From: Mycobacterium sp.
Lineage (GTDB): Bacteria > Actinomycetota > Actinomycetes > Mycobacteriales > Mycobacteriaceae
Direction: 5' to 3'
Assembly: GCA_003987775.1 (NCBI GenBank)
Contig: RXJD01000023.1
Span: 124,001-188,000, forward strand
Length of the DNA: 64,000 bases
In this document: positions 48,414 to 57,020 of the stretch, piece by piece
Layout of the letters: every line of letters begins with the position of its first letter
Numbering within the stretch: position 1 is the stretch's first letter
The notes under the pieces: generated by a model
What the model was told of the DNA's origin: nothing
Databases searched by the model: none
Seen by the model: only the letters and a program-made list of their open reading frames with translations
Translations under genes and position numbers: made by a program

Positions 48414-49706
48414 GTGGGCGACACCGACGACACCGCAACTCTGAAGTACCCGGGGGGCGAGATCGACCTGAAGGTCGTCCATGCAACCGAAGGTGCCGAC
48501 GGCATTGCGCTGGGTCCGCTGCTGTCGAAGACGGGGCACACCACCTTCGACAACGGCTTCGTCAACACCGCCAGCTGCAAGAGCGCGATCACCTACATCG
48601 ACGGTGACGCCGGCATCCTGCGTTACCGCGGCTACCCGATCGACCAGCTGGCCGAGAAGTCCACCTTCATCGAGGTCTCGTATCTGCTGATCTACGGCGA
48701 GCTGCCAACCACCGACCAGCTGGCCGAGTTCACCCAGCGCATCCAGCTGCACACGATGCTGCACGAGGACCTCAAGCGCTTCTTCGACGGATTCCCGCGC
48801 AACGCTCATCCGATGCCGGTGCTGTCCAGCACGGTCAACGCGCTGTCGGCGTACTACCCGGACTCGCTCGACCCGACCGACAACCACCAGGTCGAGCTGT
48901 CCACCATCCGGCTGCTGGCCAAGTTGCCGACCATCGCGGCCTACGCCTACAAGAAGTCGGTGGGTCAGCCGTTCCTGTACCCGGACAACTCGCTGACCCT
49001 GGTGGAGAACTTCCTGCGGATGACGTTCGGGCTGCCGGCCGAGCCGTATCAGGCTGACCCCGAGGTTGTCCGCGCCCTGGACATGCTGCTGATCCTGCAC
49101 GCCGACCACGAGCAGAACTGTTCGACGTCGACCGTGCGGCTCGTCGGGTCCTCCCAGGCCAACCTGTTCACGTCGATCTCCGGCGGCATCAACGCCCTGT
49201 GGGGCCCGTTGCACGGTGGCGCCAACCAGGCGGTGCTCGAGATGCTCGAGCAGATCCGCGAGAGCGGCGACGACGTGGGCGAGTTCGTCCGCAAGGTGAA
49301 GAACCGCGAGGCCGGTGTCAAGCTGATGGGCTTCGGCCACCGCGTCTACAAGAACTACGACCCGCGGGCCCGGATCGTCAAAGAGCAGGCCGACAAGATC
49401 CTGGCCAAGCTCGGCGGCGACCCGCTGTTGGACATCGCCAAGCAGCTGGAAGAGGCGGCGCTGACCGACGACTACTTCATCGAGCGCAAGCTCTACCCGA
49501 ACGTCGACTTCTACACCGGCCTGATTTACCGGGCGCTGGGCTTCCCGGTCCGCATGTTCACCGTGCTGTTCGCGCTGGGCCGGCTGCCGGGCTGGATCGC
49601 GCACTGGCGTGAGATGCACGACGAGGGCGACAGCAAGATCGGCCGCCCGCGCCAGATCTACACCGGCTACACCGAGCGTGACTACGTCGGGATCGACGGC
49701 CGCTAG
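48414..49706 (+). CDS. gltA2: Citrate synthase 1
   Basis: A 430-residue hexameric-type citrate synthase, the first enzyme of the TCA cycle. It is nearly collinear with M. tuberculosis GltA2 (431). Active-site segments are [47 protein letters not shown] and [17 protein letters not shown]. Start GTG 48414 follows an AAAGGGG box and matches the homologue; a longer frame from 48201 is not used. A terminator follows. Confidence 0.97.
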   Translation: MGDTDDTATLKYPGGEIDLKVVHATEGADGIALGPLLSKTGHTTFDNGFVNTASCKSAITYIDGDAGILRYRGYPIDQLAEKSTFIEVSYLLIYGELPTTDQLAEFTQRIQLHTMLHEDLKRFFDGFPRNAHPMPVLSSTVNALSAYYPDSLDPTDNHQVELSTIRLLAKLPTIAAYAYKKSVGQPFLYPDNSLTLVENFLRMTFGLPAEPYQADPEVVRALDMLLILHADHEQNCSTSTVRLVGSSQANLFTSISGGINALWGPLHGGANQAVLEMLEQIRESGDDVGEFVRKVKNREAGVKLMGFGHRVYKNYDPRARIVKEQADKILAKLGGDPLLDIAKQLEEAALTDDYFIERKLYPNVDFYTGLIYRALGFPVRMFTVLFALGRLPGWIAHWREMHDEGDSKIGRPRQIYTGYTERDYVGIDGR

Positions 49707-49710
49707 TCAC

Positions 49711-49772
49711 GTAGCGCGAGCTGGGGGCACGCCCCCACAGGGGAGGTACCTACCCGCTCGCGGGGGAGCGCC
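49711..49772. repeat. Nested palindromic intergenic element
   Basis: An inner hairpin TGGGGGC-AC-GCCCCCA (49722-49737) lies within outer arms CGCGAG (49715-49720) and CTCGCG (49757-49762). GGTACC sits in the centre. It resembles dispersed mycobacterial intergenic repeats, by my recollection. Confidence 0.5.
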
Positions 49773-49775
49773 AAG

Positions 49776-49807
49776 GCGCCCTGGAACATGCGTTCCGGGG
49801 CGCTTTT
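49776..49807 (+). terminator. Intrinsic terminator of gltA2
   Basis: A 12-bp stem (GCGCCCTGGAAC / GTTCCGGGGCGC, one mismatch) with a 4-nt loop is followed by TTTT, about 70 nt after the gltA2 stop. Confidence 0.8.
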
Positions 49808-49853
49808 GCTTGTGGTGGCGGGAAGGGGCGGCGCCCGCGGAATGGCCGTCCCA

Positions 49854-51404
49854 TTACAGCGAGGCCAGCACGGCCATGGCGGCGTTGTGCCCGCCGATGC
49901 CCGAGACCGCCCCGCCGCGGCGGGCTGCTGAACCGCACAGCATGATTCGATCGTGTGCGGTGGCGACGCCCCACCGCCGGGACGGTGTGTCCAGCGGGTC
50001 GTCGTCTTCCGCGAACGGCCACGACAGCGCACCGTGGAAGATATTGCCCGCGGTCATCGCCAGCCGGTCCTCCAGATCCAGTGTGGTGGTTGTTTCCAGA
50101 CAGGGTCGGCCGTGCGCATCTGGCAGCAGGACATCCTGAATCGGTTCGGCCAGAACGGAATTCAACGAAGTCAGCACCGCCTCAGTGAGCTGCTGGCGCC
50201 ACCGGCCGGGGTCGGGCGTACCGGCCGCCGGGGCGTGGAAGCCGAACACTGTCATCGTCTGGACGCCGGGCAGTGCGGGCGAGACGATGCTCGGATCGGT
50301 CAGCGAGTGGCAGTAGGCCTCGCATGGCAACGGATCCGGCAGCTGACCCGACGTCGCACGCAGGTAGCCGGCATCGAGTTGGGACCAGGTCTCGTTGACG
50401 TGAAACGTGCCGGCGAAAGCATGCTCTGGGCGCACACTGCGGTCGCGAAGGCGCGGCAGTCGGCGGAGCACCATGTTGACCTTGACTTGCGGACCCGGGG
50501 CCACCGGTGGCACCGGCTCACCGAGCAAGCGGGCCAGCACCGCCGGTCCGACGCCGGCCAGTATCAAACGACCGCGGACCCGGTGTTCGTCCCCACGGCT
50601 GTGAAAGCGCACTTCGCCAGCGGGATCGAGCGCGAAAACCTCTGCGGCAGTTGATATCTCGGCTCCGTACCGGGTGGCGGCGGCGGCCAGTGCCGACGAC
50701 ACCGCGCCCATGCCGCCCACCGGGACATTCCAGTCCCCGGTGCCACCGCCGAGCAGGTGATACAGGAAGCAGATGTTCTGGATCAGTGATTGGTCATCCA
50801 GGCGGGCGAAGGTGCCGACCAGCGCGTCGGTGGCGATCACGCCGCGCACCAGGTCGCTGGATACGGCGTCGGCGATGGCGTGCCCGATCGGCTCGTCGAC
50901 CATCGCACGCCAAGCTGCTGCCGCGTCCGCATCACCGTTGGCCTCGACGAGCCGGCGGGACTGCGTGCGGGTGCGCAACGGTTCGAGCAGGGTGGGCCAC
51001 AGGCGCCTGGTGACCAGCCCACACCGCTGGTAGAAGGCGGCGAAACCGCGCTCATCGTCCGCCACTCCGACCGCGCCGAAGCTGCCGGCCGGCCCGACGA
51101 GGAGACCCGTGCGTCCAGATGTTGCCGGGTCCGGTGTGTAAGACGAGTACGGCCGCGGGGCCAGTCGCACGCGCGCGCCGAGGTCGTCGAGAATGCGCGA
51201 TGGCAGCAGACTCACCAGATACGAGTAACGCGACAGCCGGACGTCGACACCCTCGAAGAGCTGGGCAGACACCGTGGCCCCGCCGATTTGTGGCAGCCGC
51301 TCGAGAAGTCGGACCCGTAAGCCCGCCCGGGCCAGATAGGCGGCGGCGACCAGGCCGTTGTGGCCGCCACCGACGATGACTACATCGAAATCGGCGTCAG
51401 CCAT
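49854..51404 (-). CDS. Phytoene-desaturase-like FAD oxidoreductase (Rv0897c-like)
   Basis: A 516-residue CrtI-type flavoprotein. The FAD motif is FDVVIVGGGHNGLVAAAYLA at the N-terminus, with RLLERLPQIGGATVS after it. The C-terminal FAD-binding segment is MLCGSAARRGGAVSGIGGHN. Members oxidise carotenoids, lipids or amino compounds; the substrate is not known. The gene sits between gltA2 and the DUF2630 gene, as in M. tuberculosis. Confidence 0.88.
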   Translation of the reverse strand: MADADFDVVIVGGGHNGLVAAAYLARAGLRVRLLERLPQIGGATVSAQLFEGVDVRLSRYSYLVSLLPSRILDDLGARVRLAPRPYSSYTPDPATSGRTGLLVGPAGSFGAVGVADDERGFAAFYQRCGLVTRRLWPTLLEPLRTRTQSRRLVEANGDADAAAAWRAMVDEPIGHAIADAVSSDLVRGVIATDALVGTFARLDDQSLIQNICFLYHLLGGGTGDWNVPVGGMGAVSSALAAAATRYGAEISTAAEVFALDPAGEVRFHSRGDEHRVRGRLILAGVGPAVLARLLGEPVPPVAPGPQVKVNMVLRRLPRLRDRSVRPEHAFAGTFHVNETWSQLDAGYLRATSGQLPDPLPCEAYCHSLTDPSIVSPALPGVQTMTVFGFHAPAAGTPDPGRWRQQLTEAVLTSLNSVLAEPIQDVLLPDAHGRPCLETTTTLDLEDRLAMTAGNIFHGALSWPFAEDDDPLDTPSRRWGVATAHDRIMLCGSAARRGGAVSGIGGHNAAMAVLASL

Positions 51405-51413
51405 CGGGAGGCG

Positions 51414-51677
51414 CTAATTGATGTAGCCTTCGACCTCGTCGGCCGGACGCACGGTGGCGTCACGCGGGTCTCCGCCGGTTTCCCGCAGGGCCCGCCGCTG
51501 CCGCAGCAAGTCCCAGCACTGGTCGAGCTCGACTTCCAGGCGGCGGAGCCGCTCTTGTTCCTCTTCGCTGGAGATCGCGCCCTGCTGCACCTGCGCACGC
51601 AGCGCCTTTTCCTGAGCGACCAGTTCGCGGATATGCGCTAGGGCGTCGCTGTCCGTCGATTTGTTTGCGTCGGCCAT
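51414..51677 (-). CDS. DUF2630 protein (Rv0898c-like)
   Basis: An 87-residue helical protein starting MADANKSTDSDALAHIREL, with a charged heptad-like region (EEEQERLRRLEVELDQCWDL) that looks like a coiled coil, ending EGYIN. Same length as the M. tuberculosis homologue. It lies 9 nt upstream of the FAD oxidoreductase gene on the same strand and is likely co-transcribed. Function unknown. Confidence 0.87.
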   Translation of the reverse strand: MADANKSTDSDALAHIRELVAQEKALRAQVQQGAISSEEEQERLRRLEVELDQCWDLLRQRRALRETGGDPRDATVRPADEVEGYIN

Positions 51678-51773
51678 CGCACCAGTCTGCCCCACGTTCC
51701 CCCGGGATCGTATGGGGACTCGGTAGGCTCATATCGCCTGGAAGCGCGAATGACGGCGGTTTAGTGAGGAGCG

Positions 51774-52805
51774 ATGGTGGGTCCAGATGTGGGGGTGGAC
51801 GAAGCGCCCGCGCCCGCTGGTCACATTGACCAGGCTCAGCGCACCCCGCGGTATCGCCGTCAGCGGCCCGGCCGCCCCTGGTTGATTGGTGTCGCAGTCA
51901 TCCCGTTTCTGCTGGCGTTGATCGGATTTGGCGCATACGAGCGGCCGATGGGCGTCAACGCGCCGACCGGTGACCTACCGACACTCACCGCTGCGCCTGT
52001 CGGTCCGAACAACAACTCGAGCGCCCCCAGCCTGTCGCTGTCGCTGGTCTCGATCAGCCGCAGCGGCAACAGCATCACGCTGATCGGCGACTTCCCGGAT
52101 GACAACGCTAAAGCGGCTCTGATGAAAGCGCTCAAAGCGCTCATGCCGCCCGGCGTCAGTGTCATCGACCAGATTCATATCGACCCCCTGGTGCGCACCC
52201 TCGACTTCACCAACGCAGAACCGGTCTTCACCGCGGGCGCGCCGATCCCCGATTTCAGCCTGAAGGTCGAGAAAGACACCGTCACGCTGGGCGGCACCGC
52301 ATCGCCGGATCAAAAGGACGCCGTGGAACGTGCGGTGGTCAGCGTCTGGCCGGGCGTGAACGTGGCCAACGCGATCGTGGCCAGGGGCCAGATCACCCCG
52401 AACGCGCCGCAGGCGACTGCCGTGCCCCCTCCCGGCCCGGGGGCGTGCAACGACCTGCAGGCGGTTCTCAACAAGATGACGGGTGGTCCGCTCTCCTTCG
52501 GCAGTGACGGGGTGAGCCTCACTCCGGACGACAACCAGATCCTCATCCGGGTTGCCGACCAGCTGAAGGCATGCCCGGCCGCCCGCATCACGGTCAACGG
52601 ATACACCGACAACGCCAGCGCCGAAGGCATCAACATTCCGCTGAGTGCTCAGCGGGCCACCGCCGTCGCCGAGTACCTCATCGCCAACGGGGTATCCCGC
52701 GATCGCGTGACGGCCAAGGGTCTGGGCTCCTCCAATCCGATAGCCAGTAACGACACGGCCGAGGGGCGCGCGAAGAACCGGCGCGCCGAGCTTGTGGTGA
52801 GCTAG
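51774..52805 (+). CDS. arfA: Peptidoglycan-binding outer-envelope protein ArfA (OmpATb)
   Basis: A 343-residue envelope protein. One membrane helix (about 40-60, [20 protein letters not shown]), a BON-like central domain and a C-terminal OmpA domain with [36 protein letters not shown] and [12 protein letters not shown]. The M. tuberculosis homologue supports ammonia release and adaptation to acid. ATG 51774 has a GAGGAGCG box. First gene of arfABC, with 13 nt before arfB. Confidence 0.94.
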   Translation: MVGPDVGVDEAPAPAGHIDQAQRTPRYRRQRPGRPWLIGVAVIPFLLALIGFGAYERPMGVNAPTGDLPTLTAAPVGPNNNSSAPSLSLSLVSISRSGNSITLIGDFPDDNAKAALMKALKALMPPGVSVIDQIHIDPLVRTLDFTNAEPVFTAGAPIPDFSLKVEKDTVTLGGTASPDQKDAVERAVVSVWPGVNVANAIVARGQITPNAPQATAVPPPGPGACNDLQAVLNKMTGGPLSFGSDGVSLTPDDNQILIRVADQLKACPAARITVNGYTDNASAEGINIPLSAQRATAVAEYLIANGVSRDRVTAKGLGSSNPIASNDTAEGRAKNRRAELVVS

Positions 52806-52818
52806 GGGAGAATCAAGC

Positions 52819-54096
52819 ATGGGTTTCCTGATCCAGTGGTTGGTCTACCTGGCTGCTTTCGTAGCCGGGTCGGCCGTTGCCTACGGGATCGCCGCCCTGC
52901 TGATCAAGTCCGACAAGCCGAAACCGGCGCCCGAGGAGATTGCCCCCGAGCCAGTCGCGGAAGCGGTTCCCGAGGCGGCCGAACCGCAGCCGGCCGTCGA
53001 GTCCGTGACCGAGAGCGGGGTGCCGCAGCCTCTGCTCACCGGGCCCGTTGTGGCGTCGGCAGAAGAGTCCGAGACGTTTGAGCAGTTGCTCTGGCCTGAC
53101 TCCGTCCAGCCGGCCACCGAGAATGCCGCGGTACCGGCGTCCGAGCCCTCGCATGCCGAGTCCGAGGTTGCCGAGGCGTCGGAACCTGGGACGGTTGAGG
53201 CGGAGCTTGCAGAGCCGGTTGCGGAGGTCGCGGAGCCCGAGTCAGAGCCAGAGCCAGAGCCAGAGCCGGAACCCGAGGCCGAGTCTGAGGCCGCTGAGCT
53301 TGAGCCTGCGGTTGCTGCGGTGTCGGAACCTGAGACCGTCGAGCCGGAGATCGCTGAGCCGCCGGAAGAGGTCGCAGGACCGCCATCCGCACCTGAACCC
53401 CTCGAGATCGCGGAGCTAGCTGAACCCGAGCACGAGTTGGCGCGGCCGCAGTGGCCCGGCCCCCAGATCGTGGAGCCGGAGAGTGCGGAGCCGGCGGTTG
53501 ACGTCGCGGAGCCGGAACCCGTGCCCGCGCCACAGCCGGAAGTCGCGCCTGAGACCCGCGAGGTCGCCGAGGTCTATGAATTCGAGCCGGAGCTCGCGCA
53601 GCCACAATGGCCAGGCCCCCAGATCGTGGAGCCGGAGATCGTGCAGCCGGTAGCCGAAGTCGCCGACGAACCCGCACCCCAGCCCGAGCCCGAACCCGAA
53701 CTCCAGCCCGAGCCCCAGCCCGAGCCCGAGGTTGCGGAGGTGCCAGCATCCCACCCGGTGCTGCCGCAGCCGCAGTGGCCCGGACCCGCCTCGCAGTGGC
53801 CTGGTTCGCAGGTCGCGGAGCCGGAGATTGTCCAGTCGGTTGCTGAAGAAGTTGCCGAAGTTGCCGAGGAGCCGGAACCGGAACCCGAGCCAGAGCCGGC
53901 ACCTGAGCCCGAGGTGGCCGAGGCGTCACAACCCGAGCCCGAACAGTCAGAGCCGCAATGGTCCGGGTCCGCGTCGCAGTGGCCTAGCCCCGACGCGGTC
54001 GAGGACGACGAGGCCGAAACACCCGAATCCGAATTGCGGCAGCCACAGTGGCCGGGCCCGCCGTCTCAATGGCCGGGAATCGGAGTGAAGCGGTGA
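52819..54096 (+). CDS. arfB: ArfB homologue with expanded Glu/Pro-rich tail
   Basis: A 425-residue protein. The first 35 residues (MGFLIQWLVYLAAFVAGSAV, AYGIAALLIK) match the membrane part of M. tuberculosis ArfB, which is only about 50 residues long. The other 390 residues are a Glu/Pro/Val-rich low-complexity region with at least four units around PQWPGP (for example QPQWPGPQIVEPE). The tail looks disordered and may span or extend into the envelope. The stop overlaps arfC as GTGA. The coding frame is intact throughout, so the expansion is probably real. Confidence 0.85.
   Translation: MGFLIQWLVYLAAFVAGSAVAYGIAALLIKSDKPKPAPEEIAPEPVAEAVPEAAEPQPAVESVTESGVPQPLLTGPVVASAEESETFEQLLWPDSVQPATENAAVPASEPSHAESEVAEASEPGTVEAELAEPVAEVAEPESEPEPEPEPEPEAESEAAELEPAVAAVSEPETVEPEIAEPPEEVAGPPSAPEPLEIAELAEPEHELARPQWPGPQIVEPESAEPAVDVAEPEPVPAPQPEVAPETREVAEVYEFEPELAQPQWPGPQIVEPEIVQPVAEVADEPAPQPEPEPELQPEPQPEPEVAEVPASHPVLPQPQWPGPASQWPGSQVAEPEIVQSVAEEVAEVAEEPEPEPEPEPAPEPEVAEASQPEPEQSEPQWSGSASQWPSPDAVEDDEAETPESELRQPQWPGPPSQWPGIGVKR
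53220..54085 (+). repeat. Glu-Pro and PQWPGP repeats in arfB
   Basis: Short repeats encode Glu-Pro runs interrupted by PQWPGP or PQWSGS blocks near 53450, 53600, 53770, 53950 and 54045. They make up most of the ArfB extension. Confidence 0.8.
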
Positions 54097-54782
54097 TCGC
54101 CCACGTGCATTGGTGGCTGGCAGGCGTGTCGTTCGGACTCGGCATGGTATTGACGTTCACTTTGATGGTGCGACCCACCAAAACCCAGGTGCCGGCCTGG
54201 GTTCTTGCCGAACCGCGACCGCGCCCCAAGCCTGAGCCGGCGATGAAAACTGCTGCCGTCGAAGCGCCGACGAAGAAGCTGCCCGCCGCCAAACCGGGAC
54301 CGGCGAAGAAGAAAGCCGTCTCCAAGGCGCCGCCGAGAAAGCGAAAGCCGGTTCCCGCCGACGCGGCTACAGAACGAATCGCTATTTCCAATGATCCTGC
54401 GACGGAACGGATTCCGGTCCCGCGCAAGAGGCCGGCAAAGAAGGTACCCGCCAAAAAGGCGAGGCCGAAAGGTGCTCCGCCCAGGCGCAGGCCGGTGCCG
54501 AAAGATGCCGAAACGGAGAAGATTCCCGTCAGCAGTGAGGCGCAGACGGTGGTGCTCCCGCTGATGCCGTACGCGCCCTACGGTCCCGGTTCGATGCGCG
54601 CCAACCTCGACGGCAGCGGGCCTGAGGGGTGGACGATCAAGGGACGCATGGATTCTCGGCTCTTCTTTACCCCCGAGGACGAGTGCTACGACGACACGGA
54701 AGCCCAAGTCTGGTTCCAGGACGAGGGATTCGCCACCCGCGCGTTTTTCACGCCATGGTGCAGGAGCACGCGAAAAGGCTGA
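54093..54782 (+). CDS. arfC: ArfC membrane-anchored protein
   Basis: A 229-residue protein. It starts VIAHVHWWLAGVSFGLGMVL (a membrane helix), continues with a Lys/Pro/Ala-rich basic region containing repeats such as ATERIPVP, and ends with a conserved domain with PYAPYGPGSMRANLDGSGP, VWFQDEGFATRAFFTPW. This equals Rv0901, third gene of the ompATb operon. GTG 54093 overlaps the arfB stop, so the pair is coupled. The basic middle region faces the acidic ArfB tail in composition. Confidence 0.9.
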   Translation: MIAHVHWWLAGVSFGLGMVLTFTLMVRPTKTQVPAWVLAEPRPRPKPEPAMKTAAVEAPTKKLPAAKPGPAKKKAVSKAPPRKRKPVPADAATERIAISNDPATERIPVPRKRPAKKVPAKKARPKGAPPRRRPVPKDAETEKIPVSSEAQTVVLPLMPYAPYGPGSMRANLDGSGPEGWTIKGRMDSRLFFTPEDECYDDTEAQVWFQDEGFATRAFFTPWCRSTRKG

Positions 54783-54822
54783 CCCGGAGACGTCCCAGGC
54801 GCGGGGGGTATGGCGCGAGCCG

Positions 54823-56163
54823 CTAACTCGGCCCGGGAAGCCGCAACACCAGGCGCGCCCCGCCCAGCGGGCTGCTCTCCAGCGATGCGGTCCCCCCGTG
54901 CAGGTCTGCCTGCTGGGCGACCAGAGCCAGCCCGAGACCGGACCCTGAATGCGACGCCGTCGAGCCCCGGGAGAACCGCTCGAACACGACTTGGCGCTCC
55001 TGCTCGGGTACCCCACTGCCGTCGTCGTCGATGGCGATCTCGACCCCGGCCCGCGAGCTGACCGCGGACAGCTGGACGTGGGTGGCGCCACCATGCTTGA
55101 CGGCGTTGGCGATGGCGTTGTCGACTGCCAGCCGCAACCCGGCCGGCATCCCGACGATGATGCAGGTCGGCGAAGGCACGAGGGAGACATCGAGATCGGG
55201 ATAGATGCGGGTGGCGTCGTGGGCCGCGCGGTCGAGCAGATCGGTGATGTCTACGGGCACATGGTCGTCGGAGGTGGACAGTTCGCCCTGGGCCAACCGT
55301 TCGAGCGCGCTCAGCGTCGCCTCGATCCGCGACTGGGTGCGGATCACGTCGCTGAGCACTTCTTTGCGTTGGTCGTCGGGTAGGTCGAGGGTCGCCAGTA
55401 CCTCGAGGTTGGTCCGCATCGCGGTCAGCGGGGTACGCAGCTCGTGCGAGGAGACCGCGGCGAAGTCGCGGGCCGAGGCCAGCGCCTCTTGCGTCCGGTT
55501 CTGCTCGTTCCAGATGCGTTGCAGCATCCCCCGCATGGCTTCGGCGATCTCGACGGCTTCGCTGGCGCCATGCACTTCAACCCTCGGGGCTTCGTCACCC
55601 GCATCGATCGACCGAGTCTGCTCGGCGAGTTGTTTGAATGGTCGCACCGCGAAAGCAGCGAGCAGCCAAGCGAATACGGCTGCCGCGCCGATGGCCAAGG
55701 TACAGATCAACAGCACGCGCCGATGCAAGTTGTTGGTCTCGGCGTAGGTGGCGTCATACGTCGCGGCGACGGCAACCGACGTGGGTTCCGGGCCCGGAAT
55801 CTCGACCGTGCGCACCCGGTAACGCACCCCGTGGATGAAGGTATCGGCGTAGTCGGCCTGCAATTTCGGCAGGTTGATGTCGGTGTTCGACTTGATCACG
55901 TTGCCACGGCGGACGGTGATCAGCGCGTCCTGGTCGTTGGGGGAGCGCGGTATCTCATCCAGGCCGCGGGGCACGAACGGGATGGCGAAGCCCGCGGCCT
56001 CATCCAGCCGGCGGTCGAGGCGTTCCTTGCGGTCCTTCGTGATGCCCACCCAGACGACGGCGCCGACAATCAGCACCGGGATGGCAGCGCCGATGACCGT
56101 CGCGACCACCACCCGAGTCCGGAGCGACGGCGTGCGGGCGAAGATTCGCGACAGGATATTCAC
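54823..56163 (-). CDS. prrB: Sensor histidine kinase PrrB
   Basis: A 446-residue sensor kinase, the same length as M. tuberculosis PrrB. Two membrane helices (about 17-40 and 148-170) enclose an extracytoplasmic domain; then HAMP, the HisKA box SSHELRTPLTAMRTNLEV, and the ATPase with NAIANAVKHGG, DDDGSGVPEQE and GSGLGLALV. I start at GTG 56163 to match the homologue; ATG 56172 is an alternative. The gene follows prrA by 25 nt. Confidence 0.95.
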   Translation of the reverse strand: MNILSRIFARTPSLRTRVVVATVIGAAIPVLIVGAVVWVGITKDRKERLDRRLDEAAGFAIPFVPRGLDEIPRSPNDQDALITVRRGNVIKSNTDINLPKLQADYADTFIHGVRYRVRTVEIPGPEPTSVAVAATYDATYAETNNLHRRVLLICTLAIGAAAVFAWLLAAFAVRPFKQLAEQTRSIDAGDEAPRVEVHGASEAVEIAEAMRGMLQRIWNEQNRTQEALASARDFAAVSSHELRTPLTAMRTNLEVLATLDLPDDQRKEVLSDVIRTQSRIEATLSALERLAQGELSTSDDHVPVDITDLLDRAAHDATRIYPDLDVSLVPSPTCIIVGMPAGLRLAVDNAIANAVKHGGATHVQLSAVSSRAGVEIAIDDDGSGVPEQERQVVFERFSRGSTASHSGSGLGLALVAQQADLHGGTASLESSPLGGARLVLRLPGPS

Positions 56164-56188
56164 TGCCACCATCAGGCACCTACCGCGC

Positions 56189-56890
56189 TCATTGCATCCT
56201 GAGCACGAAACCGACTCCGCGGACGGTGTGCAGAAGCCGTGGGCCGCCGTTGGCCTCCAGCTTGCGCCGCAGGTATCCGATGAAGACGTCGACGACGTTG
56301 GTGTCGGCGGCGAAGTCGTAGCCCCAGACCAGTTCCAGCAGTTGCGCGCGGGACAGTACCGCTGTCTTGTGCTCGGCCAGCACGGCCAGCAAGTCGAACT
56401 CCCGCTTCGTGAGGTCGACGTCGACGCCGTTGACCCGGGCGCGACGGCCGGGGATATCCACTTCCAGCGGACCCACCGTGATGGTTTCCGAGGATGAGGT
56501 GGCGGTGGCACCGCGCCGGCGCAGCAGAGCGCGCACCCGCGCCACCAACTCGGCCAGTACGAATGGCTTGACCAGGTAGTCGTCGGCGCCGGCTTCCAGC
56601 CCGGCCACCCGGTCGTCGACGGAGCTGCGGGCACTCAGCACACACACGGGCACGTCGTTGTCCATGGCTCGCAGCGCGGTGACCACGCTGACACCGTCCA
56701 GCACGGGCATATTGATGTCGAGAACGATCGCATCCGGCCGGGTCTCGGTGGCGCTGCGCAGGGCTTCGGCGCCGTCGACCGCGGTCGACACCTCGAATCC
56801 GGACAGCCGCAGACCACGTTCCAGCGAAGCGAGCACATCGGAGTCGTCGTCGACCACCAAGACCCGAGGTGAGTTCACACCAGTGTCCAT
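56189..56890 (-). CDS. prrA: Response regulator PrrA (OmpR family)
   Basis: A 233-residue response regulator. The receiver has VLVVDDDSD, phosphoacceptor Asp in [12 protein letters not shown], the switch Ser in CVLSARSS and the conserved Lys in DDYLVKPF. The winged-helix DNA-binding domain has [14 protein letters not shown] and [15 protein letters not shown]. PrrAB is essential in M. tuberculosis and adapts cells to the intracellular state. ATG 56890 follows a CAAGAT hexamer by 6 nt, suggesting a leaderless transcript; a longer frame to 56956 is less likely. Confidence 0.96.
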   Translation of the reverse strand: MDTGVNSPRVLVVDDDSDVLASLERGLRLSGFEVSTAVDGAEALRSATETRPDAIVLDINMPVLDGVSVVTALRAMDNDVPVCVLSARSSVDDRVAGLEAGADDYLVKPFVLAELVARVRALLRRRGATATSSSETITVGPLEVDIPGRRARVNGVDVDLTKREFDLLAVLAEHKTAVLSRAQLLELVWGYDFAADTNVVDVFIGYLRRKLEANGGPRLLHTVRGVGFVLRMQ

Positions 56891-56944
56891 GCGCCTATCT
56901 TGCCTGATTGTGCGCGACGGCGGTGGGAGGCGCACCTCCCGCCG

Positions 56945-57004
56945 GCGAGCAGACACAAACTCGCACGGAAAACCCGTTTAAGGTGGGAGTTTGTGTCTGC
57001 TCGC
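56945..57004. terminator. Long perfect palindrome upstream of prrA / downstream of the FAD dehydrogenase gene
   Basis: GCGAGCAGACACAAACTC (56945-56962) and GAGTTTGTGTCTGCTCGC (56987-57004) are a perfect 18-bp inverted repeat with a 24-nt loop, just after the FAD dehydrogenase stop on the minus strand. It is nearly the same as the repeat at 10331-10390. Confidence 0.7.
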
Positions 57005-57020
57005 GAGGGTTACGCGAGGG

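Noticed and set aside
53036-53929. Minus-strand open frame of 297 codons opposite arfB
   Set aside because: It is an Arg/Pro-rich shadow of the Glu/Pro repeats.
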